Source: Streptomyces sp. SID12501 (lineage in GTDB: Bacteria > Actinomycetota > Actinomycetes > Streptomycetales > Streptomycetaceae). Taken from it: a DNA stretch of 64,000 nt. The stretch spans positions 52,301 to 116,300 of the forward strand of contig NZ_JAAGLU010000034.1 in the NCBI RefSeq assembly GCF_010550245.1, in the 5' to 3' direction. A program made the position numbers and the translations under genes. Each line of letters begins with the position of its first letter. Positions within the stretch are counted from its first letter, which is position 1. This document shows positions 7,755-16,117 of this stretch, piece after piece. The notes beneath the pieces are model-generated. The model did no database searches. It saw only the letters and a list, made by a program, of their open reading frames with translations, and was not told where the DNA came from.

Positions 7755-8651
7755 ATGTCCGGCATCGAAATCCAGAAGGTCACCGCCAACATCGGCGCCC
7801 GCGTATCCGGCGTGGACATCTCCAAGCCGCTCGACGAGGAGCAGGTCGCCGCCCTCCGCGAGGCTCTCAACGTCCACAAGGCCCTGGTCTTCGACGACGT
7901 GAACCTCGACGACGAGGGCCAGCAGGCCTTCGTCCGCCACTTCGGCGAACTGACCACCGCCCACCCGACCGTGCCGTCGATCGACGGCGCCGCGAACGTC
8001 CTGCCCGTCGACAGCGAGCGGGGCCGCGCCGCCAACCACTGGCACACGGACGTCACCTTCGTCCTCAACCCGCCGCAGGCCAGCACCCTGCGCAGCATCA
8101 CGGTCCCGCCGTACGGCGGCGAGACCCTGATCGCCAGTTCGGCCGCCGCCTACCGTGATCTGCCGGAGCCCCTGCGGCAGTTGGCCGACAACCTGTGGGC
8201 CGAGCACACCAACGACTACGACTACGCGGTGCCGGACGAGGCGCTCGACGAGGAACTTGCCGCCCAGCGCGCCCAGTTCACGTCCATCAACTTCCGCACG
8301 GCCCACCCGGTCGTCCGCGTCCACCCGCTGACCGGCGAACGCGGGCTGTTCATCGGTGGGTTCGCGCAACGGATCGTCGGTCTGTCGGTCACCGAGTCCC
8401 GCAAGATCCTGGACCTGCTCCAGGCGTACGTCACCCGCCCGGAGAACATCCTGCGCCACCGCTGGTCGCCGAACCAGCTTGTCCTCTTCGACAACCGCAT
8501 CACCCAGCACTACGCCATCGACAACTACAACGGCCTGCCGCGCCGTCTGCACCGGGTGACCATCGCCGGTGACATCCCGGTCGGCATCGAGGGCAAGGAG
8601 AGCTACTCGATCGCCGGCGACGCCTCGCACTACACGTCGGTCGCCGAGTAA
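7755..8651 (+). CDS. TauD/TfdA-family Fe(II)/2-oxoglutarate dioxygenase
   Basis: A 298-residue protein of the taurine/alkylsulfonate dioxygenase family. The iron-binding HxD is in HWHTDVTF, the distal His in RITQHYAID, and the 2-oxoglutarate-binding Arg probably in RRLHRVTIAGD. Such enzymes hydroxylate the carbon next to sulfur (or an aryloxy oxygen) and release sulfite. It is 23 bp after the monooxygenase with GAAGGA upstream, and ends the operon before the terminator at 8700. Together with the FMN enzyme it gives two alternative routes to sulfite. Alkylsulfatase activity is also possible. Confidence 0.88.
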   Translation: MSGIEIQKVTANIGARVSGVDISKPLDEEQVAALREALNVHKALVFDDVNLDDEGQQAFVRHFGELTTAHPTVPSIDGAANVLPVDSERGRAANHWHTDVTFVLNPPQASTLRSITVPPYGGETLIASSAAAYRDLPEPLRQLADNLWAEHTNDYDYAVPDEALDEELAAQRAQFTSINFRTAHPVVRVHPLTGERGLFIGGFAQRIVGLSVTESRKILDLLQAYVTRPENILRHRWSPNQLVLFDNRITQHYAIDNYNGLPRRLHRVTIAGDIPVGIEGKESYSIAGDASHYTSVAE

Positions 8652-8699
8652 CCGGTCACGCGCCCGCCCCGTTCCCCGCCTCTCCGTCCCCCTCCCGGA

Positions 8700-8732
8700 A
8701 AAGACCCTCGTGCGACACACACGAGGGTCTTT
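8700..8732. terminator. Rho-independent terminator of the sulfur operon
   Basis: AAAGACCCTCGTG (8700-8712) pairs perfectly with 8720-8732 around a 7-base loop. T residues continue downstream on the plus strand and A residues upstream, so it could work in both directions. It separates tauD-like transcription from sodF. Confidence 0.95.
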
Positions 8733-8739
8733 TTGTTGC

Positions 8740-8766
8740 TAGCGTGTAGTTGCAAGTAATGTGCAA
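8740..8766 (+). promoter_or_regulatory. sodF -10 element with candidate Nur operator
   Basis: TAGCGT at 8740-8745 fits a -10 element. Directly after it, TTGCA (8750-8754) and TGCAA (8762-8766) form an inverted repeat with a 7-base spacer across the likely transcription start. In S. coelicolor the iron SOD gene is repressed by the nickel-sensing Fur homologue Nur at a TGCAA-containing palindrome, and the position and bases fit that role. The assignment is by resemblance. Confidence 0.6.
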
Positions 8767-8789
8767 TAAGAGGTCGAGAGGGACCCCGC

Positions 8790-9431
8790 ATGCCCGTCTA
8801 CACACTCCCTGAGCTGCCGTACGACTACTCCGCGCTCGCGCCCGTGATCAGCCCCGAGATCATCGAGCTGCACCACGACAAGCACCACGCGGCGTATGTG
8901 AAGGGTGCCAACGACACGTTGGAGCAGCTCGCGGAGGCGCGCGACAAGGAGTCGTGGGGGTCGGTCAACGGCCTGGAGAAGAACCTCGCCTTTCACCTCT
9001 CCGGCCACATCCTGCACAGCATCTACTGGCAGAACATGACGGGCGAGGGCGGCGGCGAGCCCCTCGACGAGGACGGCGTCGGTGAACTCGCGGACGCGAT
9101 CACCGAGTCCTTCGGTTCGTTCGCGGGCTTCAAGGCGCAGCTGACGAAGGCGGCGGCCACGACCCAGGGTTCGGGCTGGGGCGTCCTCGCGTACGAACCG
9201 CTCAGTGGACGACTGATCGTCGAGCAGGTCTACGACCACCAGGGCAACGCCGGCCAGGGCGCCACCCCGGTCCTGGTCTTCGACGCCTGGGAGCACGCCT
9301 TCTACCTCCAGTACCGGAACCAGAAGGTCGACTTCATCGACGCGATGTGGGCCGTCGTCAACTGGCAGGACGTCGCGAAGCGATACGAGGCCGCCAAGTC
9401 CCGTACGAACGTACTGCTGTTGGCGCCCTGA
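8790..9431 (+). CDS. sodF: Superoxide dismutase, Fe/Mn family (SodF type)
   Basis: A 213-residue cytoplasmic enzyme converting superoxide to O2 and H2O2. The four metal ligands are visible: His in ELHHDKHHAAYV, His in NLAFHLSGHILHS, and Asp and His in VFDAWEHAFYL. Streptomycetes usually have a nickel SOD plus an iron SOD, with the iron enzyme repressed when nickel is plentiful. The Nur-like palindrome upstream supports the SodF identity. Metal choice cannot be settled from sequence alone. Monocistronic, with hairpins on both sides. Confidence 0.93.
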   Translation: MPVYTLPELPYDYSALAPVISPEIIELHHDKHHAAYVKGANDTLEQLAEARDKESWGSVNGLEKNLAFHLSGHILHSIYWQNMTGEGGGEPLDEDGVGELADAITESFGSFAGFKAQLTKAAATTQGSGWGVLAYEPLSGRLIVEQVYDHQGNAGQGATPVLVFDAWEHAFYLQYRNQKVDFIDAMWAVVNWQDVAKRYEAAKSRTNVLLLAP

Positions 9432-9516
9432 GCACCTGAGCAGTCCGCGCCGACTGCTGTGAAGCGTCCTGCCTCGTGATCGTCTTCTCACCGAACGCGA
9501 CGGCAGGCGGAATGAC

Positions 9517-9555
9517 GGGAGACCCCCGCGAGGACATGACTCGCGGGGGTCTCCC
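9517..9555. terminator. Terminator of sodF
   Basis: GGGAGACCCCCGCGA (9517-9531) pairs with 9541-9555 around a 9-base loop. This 15-bp perfect stem lies 85 bases after the sodF stop. Confidence 0.92.
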
Positions 9556-9632
9556 CATATGCCGTGCCCCGGATCTACTCTCGTGGGGCCGGGGCATCAG
9601 GCCCCCGGGGCCCGATACGCCGGGGGGATCAC

Positions 9633-9881
9633 ATGGTGTCCATGCGGTGCATAAATTGCGCAGGCACACGTCAGGATTTCATCAGGCTCACCGAGACGGA
9701 GAAGGAGTACGTCGAGGGGCAGAAGCCGAAACACACTCGCCTCGGCGCCTACTACCGCTGCGCCCGCGACGGTTGCCTGCGCTACCAGCGGCTGGGGAAC
9801 CAGAAGGACGGCGGCTCCTTCCCCAAACCGGAGGCCGAGGACCAGCCCAAGAGCCAGACCAAGGACCAGGCCAAGAACTGA
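9633..9881 (+). CDS. Small conserved-type protein with a Cys-pair (zinc-ribbon-like) fold
   Basis: An 82-residue protein starting MVSMRCINCAG. It has two Cys pairs, CINC at residues 6-9 and CARDGC in the middle, a spacing that suggests a small zinc ribbon. The C-terminal third is charged and repetitive in Lys/Gln/Asp (QPKSQTKDQAKN). The ATG at 9633 has GGGGGGA a few bases upstream. An open frame back to 9564 overlaps no signal and was not used. I do not recognise a family. It could be a nucleic-acid-binding or metal-binding accessory protein. Confidence 0.6.
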   Translation: MVSMRCINCAGTRQDFIRLTETEKEYVEGQKPKHTRLGAYYRCARDGCLRYQRLGNQKDGGSFPKPEAEDQPKSQTKDQAKN

Positions 9882-9924
9882 GGAAGGCCGGCCGCCCTGC
9901 GGGTTCTACAGGTCCCGCACGTTG

Positions 9925-10581
9925 CTACAGGTTGCTGAAGTCCGGGCCAGCCGTCCGCGAGCGCTTGATCTCGTAGAAGCCGGGGACCGAGGCGACCAGG
10001 AGGGTGCCGTCCCACAGCTTGGCGGCGTCCTCGCCCTTCGGGGCCGGGGTGACGACCGGGCCGAAGAAGGCGATCTGCTCGCCGTCCGCGCCGGGGACCG
10101 CGATCACCGGGGTGCCGACGTCCTGGCCGACCTTGGTGATGCCCTCCGTGTGGGAGGCGCGCAGCTCGGCGTCGAACTCGAAGTCCTTCTGCTCGGCGTA
10201 GTCGATCAGGTCGGCGGGCAGGCCGACGTCGGCCAGGGCGCCGGCGATCGACTCGAGGGTCAGACCCTCGCCCTTGTTGTGGACACGCGTGCCCAGGGCC
10301 GTGTAAAGGGGGCCGAGGACGTCGGCGCCGTGCTTCTGCCCGGCCGCCGTCACGACCTTCACGCCCAGCCAGGCCATGCCCGCGAGCATCTCGCGGTACT
10401 CGTCGGGCAGCTCGTCGAGCTTGTCCTCGTTGAGCACTGCCAGGCTCATGATGTGCCAGCGGACCTCGATGTCACGGACCTTCTCGACCTCCAGGACCCA
10501 CCGGGAGGTCATCCAGGCCCAGGGACAGAGCGGGTCGAACCAGAAGTCGACGGGGGTCTTGGGCGAGCTCGTCTCGGACAT
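9925..10581 (-). CDS. DsbA/Rv2466c-type mycothiol-dependent oxidoreductase
   Basis: A 218-residue thioredoxin-fold protein strongly resembling mycobacterial Rv2466c (mycothiol-dependent nitroreductase): DFWFDPLCPWAWMTSRW, EKVRDIEVRWHIMSLAVLNE, GTPVIAVPG with the cis-Pro, and AFFGPVV. As I recall Rv2466c, its motif is CPWC; here the second Cys is Ala (CPWA), so only one active-site Cys remains. It would use a monothiol, mycothiol-linked mechanism. The ATG at 10581 faces pepN across 138 bp, and the two may share a regulatory region. Confidence 0.85.
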   Translation of the reverse strand: MSETSSPKTPVDFWFDPLCPWAWMTSRWVLEVEKVRDIEVRWHIMSLAVLNEDKLDELPDEYREMLAGMAWLGVKVVTAAGQKHGADVLGPLYTALGTRVHNKGEGLTLESIAGALADVGLPADLIDYAEQKDFEFDAELRASHTEGITKVGQDVGTPVIAVPGADGEQIAFFGPVVTPAPKGEDAAKLWDGTLLVASVPGFYEIKRSRTAGPDFSNL

Positions 10582-10719
10582 GGGTCTCCTAGAGAAAGTT
10601 GCGCTTTCAAGAGGGAACGTATCCGCGCCGTCGCCGCATTCCCCGGTGCCCGGTGCCAGTGGCGCGTGGCAGGATCGGTGCCGGTCGGCCGTACTGACGA
10701 AAAATCGAGGGAGTGCTCC

Positions 10720-13311
10720 GTGCCCGGTGAGAATCTGTCCCGCGACGAGGCCCGGGAGCGGGCCGCCCTGCTGTCCGTCGACGGGTACGAGGTGTTCCTC
10801 GACGTGCGGTCCGCCCTGGGCGACCCGGTTGACGGGAGTGGTGCGGGCGGAGCTCGGACCTTCCGGTCGGTGACCACCGTCCGGTTCCGGTGCGCCGAGC
10901 CCGGCGCCGCCAGTTTCGCGGATCTCATCGCACCCGGCGTGACCGCCGTCTCCCTCAACGGCCGGGATCTCGACCCGGGGGCCGTCTTCGACGGCACGCG
11001 CATCCTGCTGGAGGATCTCGCCGCGGACAACGAGCTGGTCGTCGACGCCCAGTGCGCCTACTCCCGCACCGGCGAGGGCCTGCACCGCTTCGTCGACCCC
11101 GAGGACGGCGAGGTGTACCTGTACACGCAGTACGAGCCCGCCGACTCCCGCCGCGTCTTCGCCAACTTCGAGCAGCCCGACCTGAAGGCCCCCTTCCGGT
11201 TCGAGGTGCGGGCGCCGGAGGAGTGGGTCGCGTGGAGCAACGGCGTCGGGGAACTCGTCGACGGTGTATGGCGGTTCGCCGAGACCAAGCCGATCTCCAC
11301 CTACATCACCACCATCCTCGCGGGGCCGTATCACTACGTCACCGACTCGTACTCCCGTACGTTCGCCGACGGTACGACGCTCGACATCCCCCTCGGCGCC
11401 ATGTGCCGCAAGGGTCTCGCCCCCCACTTCGACTCCGACGACGTCTTCCTCGTCACCAAGCAGGGGCTGGACTTCTTCCACGACCACTTCGACTACCCGT
11501 ACCCCTTCGGGAAGTACGACCAGGCCTTCGTGCCCGAGTACAACCTCGGCGCGATGGAGAACCCGGGGCTCGTCACCTTCCGCGAGGAGTTCATCTTCCG
11601 CGGGAAGGTGACGCAGGCGGCGTACGAGCGGCGGGCGAACGTCGTCCTGCACGAGATGGCCCACATGTGGTTCGGCGACCTCGTCACCATGGAGTGGTGG
11701 GACGACCTGTGGCTCAAGGAGTCCTTCGCCGACTTCATGGGCTCCTTCTCGCTCGTCGAGGCGACCCGTTTCACCAGCGGCTGGGTCACCTTCGCCAACA
11801 ACCGCAAGGCCTGGGCCTACCGCGCCGACCAGCTCCCCTCCACGCACCCCGTCACGGCCGACATCCGCGACCTGGAGGACGCCAAGCTCAACTTCGACGG
11901 CATCACCTACGCCAAGGGCGCCTCCGTGCTCAAGCAGCTCGTCGCCTACGTGGGACGGGACGCGTTCCTGGAGGGCGCGCGCCGCTACTTCAAGCGGCAC
12001 GCATACGGCAACACGCGCCTCGGCGATCTCCTGTCCGTGCTGGAGGAGACCAGCGGGCGGGACATGGCCTCCTGGTCGCGGGCCTGGCTGCAGACCGCAG
12101 GGGTCAACTCCCTCACCCCTGCTGTGCTGTTGAGCGCGGACGGGCTGATCACCGAGCTGGCCGTGCTCCAGGAGGCCGCCGAGTCGCATCCCGAACTGCG
12201 GCCCCACCGGGTGGCCGTCGGTCTCTACCGGCGTTCGCCGGACGGGGCGTTGGAGCGGTACGCGCGTGCCGAAGTCGATGTCGACGGGCCGCGCACCGTG
12301 ATCGGTGAACTGGCAGGGAGCGAGGCCCCCGACCTCGTTCTCGTCAACGACGACGACCTGACGTACTGCAAGATCCGGTTCGACGAGGGCTCGTTGGCGA
12401 CGCTGCGGGCGCACCTCGGCGACATCACCGACCCGCTCGCCCGCGCCCTGTGCTGGTCCGCGCTGTGGAACCTCACCCGGGACGCGCTGATGCCGGCCCG
12501 GGACTTCATCGACCTGGTACTGCGGTTCGCGGGGCGCGAGTCGGACATCGGCGTCCTCCAGATGCTGCACGCCTGGGCCGGGTCCGCGCTCACCCACTAC
12601 GCGGCCCCCGACTGGCGGGTGACCGGCGAACGCCTGCTCGCCGAGGGCGCGTTGACGGAACTCCGGCTCGCCGAACCGGGCAGCCAGCACCAGCTGACGT
12701 GGGCCCGCTTCCTCGCGGCCATGGCGTCCAGCGAGGCCGATCTCCAGCTGCTCCAGGGGCTGTTGGAGGGCACGGCGAAGATCGACGGCCTGGACGTCGA
12801 CCAGGAGCTGCGGTGGGTGTTCCTGGAACCGCTCACCTCGCACGGCGTCGCCGACGAGAAGACGGTCGCCGCCGAACTCGCCCGCGACGACACGGCGTCC
12901 GGTAAGCGCCATCAGGTCCGCTGCCTCGCCGCCCGTCCCTCGGCCGCCGTCAAGGCACAGGCATGGGCCCAGGTCGTCGAGTCGGACGCACTGTCCAACG
13001 CCCTCGTCGAGGCCACCATCTCGGGCTTCGTACAGGGCTCTCAGCGGGACCTTCTCGCGCCGTACGCGGAGAAGTACTTCGCGGTGATCGAGCGGACGTG
13101 GGCCGACCGCTCGATCCAGATCGGGATGGACGTCGTAAGCGGCCTGTTCCCGTCCCTCCAGGACTCACCGGAGACCCTGGCCGCGACGGACACCTGGCTG
13201 ACGGACCACGCGGACGCCGCGCCGGCCCTGCGCCGCCTGGTCCTGGAGTCACGGGACGACCTGGCACGGGCACTGCGGGCACAGGCGTGCGACGGGGTGG
13301 CGGCACAGTGA
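10720..13311 (+). CDS. pepN: Aminopeptidase N, M1 family (first copy)
   Basis: An 863-residue zinc metallopeptidase removing N-terminal residues from peptides. It has the exopeptidase motif GAMEN (NLGAMENPGLVTF), the zinc site HEMAHMWFGDL and the downstream Glu in WLKESFADF. The C-terminal ERAP1-like helical domain is complete. The GTG at 10720 (MPGENLSRDEARERA) follows GAGGGAG. No signal peptide is seen, so it is cytosolic. A paralogue of almost the same length lies at 26751. This copy is followed by 10-bp tandem repeats rather than a clear terminator. Confidence 0.94.
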   Translation: MPGENLSRDEARERAALLSVDGYEVFLDVRSALGDPVDGSGAGGARTFRSVTTVRFRCAEPGAASFADLIAPGVTAVSLNGRDLDPGAVFDGTRILLEDLAADNELVVDAQCAYSRTGEGLHRFVDPEDGEVYLYTQYEPADSRRVFANFEQPDLKAPFRFEVRAPEEWVAWSNGVGELVDGVWRFAETKPISTYITTILAGPYHYVTDSYSRTFADGTTLDIPLGAMCRKGLAPHFDSDDVFLVTKQGLDFFHDHFDYPYPFGKYDQAFVPEYNLGAMENPGLVTFREEFIFRGKVTQAAYERRANVVLHEMAHMWFGDLVTMEWWDDLWLKESFADFMGSFSLVEATRFTSGWVTFANNRKAWAYRADQLPSTHPVTADIRDLEDAKLNFDGITYAKGASVLKQLVAYVGRDAFLEGARRYFKRHAYGNTRLGDLLSVLEETSGRDMASWSRAWLQTAGVNSLTPAVLLSADGLITELAVLQEAAESHPELRPHRVAVGLYRRSPDGALERYARAEVDVDGPRTVIGELAGSEAPDLVLVNDDDLTYCKIRFDEGSLATLRAHLGDITDPLARALCWSALWNLTRDALMPARDFIDLVLRFAGRESDIGVLQMLHAWAGSALTHYAAPDWRVTGERLLAEGALTELRLAEPGSQHQLTWARFLAAMASSEADLQLLQGLLEGTAKIDGLDVDQELRWVFLEPLTSHGVADEKTVAAELARDDTASGKRHQVRCLAARPSAAVKAQAWAQVVESDALSNALVEATISGFVQGSQRDLLAPYAEKYFAVIERTWADRSIQIGMDVVSGLFPSLQDSPETLAATDTWLTDHADAAPALRRLVLESRDDLARALRAQACDGVAAQ

Positions 13312-13322
13312 GGGGTCGCTCC

Positions 13323-13377
13323 GCGGGGTGAGGCGGGGTGAGGCGGGGTGAGGCGGGGTGAGGCAAGGCGGGGTGAG
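13323..13377 (+). repeat. 10-bp tandem repeats downstream of pepN
   Basis: GCGGGGTGAG is repeated four times in a row (13323-13362), with one more copy after a 5-base interruption (13368-13377). The array starts a few bases after the pepN stop. The number of copies may vary between strains. No function is evident. Confidence 0.9.
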
Positions 13378-13546
13378 GTGACTTGCCCCGCCGTTACCGA
13401 ACCCGGGCACTCGAACCCGTAACCCCCGGATGGACCAGCGCCTTTCGGCACTCGAACGCTTGCACTTTAGGGCGAGCTTGTCCGGAATTGTCGACGGGTG
13501 TGTAACAGGGGTTAGGGGACGGATCGGACACGGGAAAGCCGGAGTC

Positions 13547-14617
13547 ATGACCCACAACACCCCGCTCTCCCCGAGCACCCGCCCCCTCCGCCACCTGTCG
13601 AACGTACAGCGCCGGGTACTGACCACCGCGCAGTTGCGGGCAAACGGCGTCGCGCCCGCCGAGGCGAACGAGCAGTGCCGGACCGGCGGATCCTGGCAGC
13701 AGATCCTGCCGGGTGTGTTCCTGCTGCACCCGGGGCCGCCCACCAGCGAGGAGCGGTTGCACGCGGTACTGCTGTACGCGGCGAAGGAGCGGGCCGCGAC
13801 GGGGATCCCGGCCCAGCCCGACTCCGAGGAGCCGTACCGGGAGCGTGGCCGTCCGGTCTACGGCGAGGCCATGATCACCGGCCTGGCCGCGCTCGCCCTG
13901 CACGGTTTCTCGGCCGCGCCGCCGCTGTTGTCCCTCGACGCCTTCGACGTCCTGGTCCCCCGGCTGCGCCGACTGCGCTCGACGGGCTGCGTCCGCATCG
14001 TCCGTTCCTCGGCGCTGCCCACGCCCGAGTTGATCGACGGGCTGCCGGTCGCCCCGGTGGCGCGTGCCCTCGCCGACGCGGTGGCCGGGCTCACGGACGC
14101 AGGTGCCGTACGTCGGCTGCTGACCGACGCGGTGCGCGGCGGTCACTGTGAACCGGCGGCGGTGGTACGGGAGTTGAACCAAGGGCGGCTGCTGGGCCGG
14201 CCGCATGTCGTGGACGCCGTCGACTCCCTGCTCGCCGAGGGCCGGGCCATCGCGGAGGACCGGCTGTACCGGATGGTGCGCGAACACGGCCTCCCGGACC
14301 CGGTCTGGAACGTCGATCTGCGTCTGCCCGGCGGCCCGCATCTCGGCGGCCTCGACGCCTACTGGCCCGACCAGGCGGTGGCGGTGGAGCTGGACACGCG
14401 CACCCCGCTTCCGGGCCACCGGCAGGAGGACGACGCGCTCTGGTCGGAGTACGCCGACAAGCGCGAGCATCTGGAGCGGCTGGGCATCACGGTCGTCCAC
14501 ATCACGCCGCACAAGCTGCGCGAGGCGATCGAGCAGCAGGCAACTGTCGTACGCACGGCTCTGATGGCGTCGGGGGACCGCGAGCCGGCGGCGTATGTCG
14601 TGGTGCTGCCCCGGTAG
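13547..14617 (+). CDS. AbiEi-like N-terminal domain protein with C-terminal DUF559-like domain
   Basis: A 356-residue protein. The N-terminal quarter (VQRRVLTTAQLRANGVAPAEANEQCRTGGSWQQILPGVFLL) resembles the winged-helix domain of AbiEi-family antitoxins and related regulators. The middle (LAALALHGF, LPVAPVARALADAV) continues that family's pattern. The C-terminus (GGLDAYWPDQAVAVELD, LERLGITVVHITPHKLRE) resembles a small restriction-endonuclease-like fold. No AbiEii toxin gene is adjacent, so it is probably a stand-alone actinobacterial protein and not a working TA pair. The start at 13547 is chosen from the ATG with nearby GGAG; ATG 13430 in the same frame lacks an SD. Confidence 0.6.
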   Translation: MTHNTPLSPSTRPLRHLSNVQRRVLTTAQLRANGVAPAEANEQCRTGGSWQQILPGVFLLHPGPPTSEERLHAVLLYAAKERAATGIPAQPDSEEPYRERGRPVYGEAMITGLAALALHGFSAAPPLLSLDAFDVLVPRLRRLRSTGCVRIVRSSALPTPELIDGLPVAPVARALADAVAGLTDAGAVRRLLTDAVRGGHCEPAAVVRELNQGRLLGRPHVVDAVDSLLAEGRAIAEDRLYRMVREHGLPDPVWNVDLRLPGGPHLGGLDAYWPDQAVAVELDTRTPLPGHRQEDDALWSEYADKREHLERLGITVVHITPHKLREAIEQQATVVRTALMASGDREPAAYVVVLPR

Positions 14618-14646
14618 GGAGGGACCGGGGCAGCATCAGGAGGGGA

Positions 14647-14682
14647 GAGGAGGGGCCGCCGGGCAGCCGGGGGCCCCTCCTC
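14647..14682. terminator. Hairpin between convergent genes
   Basis: GAGGAGGGGCC (14647-14657) pairs with 14672-14682 across a 14-base loop. It separates the AbiEi-like gene from the convergent serine hydrolase. Confidence 0.85.
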
Positions 14683-14739
14683 ATGTGTCCCCGTGATGCG
14701 CGTCCCCGTGATGTGTCTCCGCGCCTTCTTCGTGCGGCC

Positions 14740-15918
14740 CTAATCGGTCCCGCAGTACTCCGCCTCGACGATCTTCACCGGGTCGCCGCTCCAGTCGCCG
14801 TTGAAGTTGAAGGCGAGGGAGTGCCTGCCGTCGGCCGTGGTGACGGCCACGGAGCTGGAACCGTGGATGCCGCCGCTGTGGCCCCAGACGGTGACCCCGC
14901 AGCTCAGCTTGTTCTCGATGAGGCCGAGACCGTAGCGCCCGTCCACGGCCCCGGCGACGACGGTTGTCTTCATCTCGGCAAGTTGCTCGGCGGGCAGGAC
15001 CTTGCCGCGCAGCAGCGCCGAGTAGAAGGTGTTCAGGTCACCGGCATTGGAGATGATCTCGCCGGCGGAGTTCGCCACCGAGGGGTTGAGTTCGGTCACG
15101 TCGTAGATCTTGCCGGTGGTGTTCTCGGCGAGCTGCGAGTAGGCGCGGCTGCTGGGCTGGGGGACGGTGGGGTCCGTACCGGGCATGTACGTGCCGTGCA
15201 GTCCGAGCGGCTTGATGACGCGCCGCCGGACCTCGTCGCCGTACGAGTTGCCGGTCACCTTCTTGATGACCATGCCGGCGAGGGTGTAGTTGGTGTTGGA
15301 GTAGCCCCAGTCGGTGCCCGGGGCGAACTCGGGCTGGTGACCCATGGCGATCTTCACGATCTCGTCCGGCGTCCAGGTGCGGTAGCGGTTCTTGAAGAAG
15401 CCCTCCGGGAGGAAGATCTCGCTCTGGAGTTGCTCGTCGTCGGTGTAGTTGAAGATGCCGCTGGTGTGGTTGAGGAGCTGGCGGAGGGTGATCCTCCGTC
15501 CGTCGTGGCCGTTGCCCCGGACGACTCCGGGCAGCCACTTGTCGACGGTGTCGTCGAGCGACGCCCGTCCCTCGGCCTCCAGTTGGAGCAGGACGGTCGC
15601 GATGAAGGTCTTCGTGATGCTGCCGGCCCGGAAGTTGTCGTCGGCGCCGCGCGGCTGCTTGGTCCTGAGGTTGCCGACACCGGCGGTCACCTTCCAGGCG
15701 CCGTGCCGGTCCTTGGCCTGAAGGGCAACACCGGGTACGCCGTCCTTGACGGCGGCGTCCATGGCGTCGCGGGTGGCCGCATGGCCGCCACCCCGTTCGG
15801 CCGGTGCCGCCACAGCGGGCGCCGCGAACACGCCTGCCGCGACGGCGATCGCGGCGGCCATCCCGAGCAGCCTCTTGCTGACCGGCCTTGTGTTGGCCAA
15901 CTCCGTGTTGCCTGACAT
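14740..15918 (-). CDS. Secreted serine hydrolase (class C beta-lactamase / DD-carboxypeptidase family)
   Basis: A 392-residue exported protein. The N-terminus has a signal peptide (KRLLGMAAAIAVAAGVFAAPAVA, cleavage near AVAAPA). Catalytic motifs of the serine beta-lactamase fold are present: SxxK in AGSITKTF, YxN in WGYSNTNY and HSGG near the C-terminus. It probably cleaves D-Ala-containing peptides or esters outside the cell. The ATG at 15918 follows AAGGGGGAA. An upstream in-frame extension to 16191 would bury the signal peptide and was rejected. Confidence 0.88.
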   Translation of the reverse strand: MSGNTELANTRPVSKRLLGMAAAIAVAAGVFAAPAVAAPAERGGGHAATRDAMDAAVKDGVPGVALQAKDRHGAWKVTAGVGNLRTKQPRGADDNFRAGSITKTFIATVLLQLEAEGRASLDDTVDKWLPGVVRGNGHDGRRITLRQLLNHTSGIFNYTDDEQLQSEIFLPEGFFKNRYRTWTPDEIVKIAMGHQPEFAPGTDWGYSNTNYTLAGMVIKKVTGNSYGDEVRRRVIKPLGLHGTYMPGTDPTVPQPSSRAYSQLAENTTGKIYDVTELNPSVANSAGEIISNAGDLNTFYSALLRGKVLPAEQLAEMKTTVVAGAVDGRYGLGLIENKLSCGVTVWGHSGGIHGSSSVAVTTADGRHSLAFNFNGDWSGDPVKIVEAEYCGTD

Positions 15919-16117
15919 GCCGTTCCCCCTTGTTCCGGTCCTGATCCGGTTGTACATGTCCATCGGCGCGTCCTCGCCTCGCCGAACGACGGTCGGGGGG
16001 AGGGACACGGCGGGCGGGCCGGAGGTTGACAGGGGTGGGATGGTTGGGCGTTTCTCAGCCTTTGGGTGCGTTGAGTCGTGCTCGCACGGTTTTGCCGACA
16101 CCGGCACGAAGGAACCA

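Noticed and set aside
13387..13470. tRNA-like stretch with GGGTTCGAGTGCCC on the minus strand
   Set aside because: The arm gives a 4-bp stem with an 8-base loop, and no acceptor or anticodon arm can be folded. Probably chance or a decayed element.
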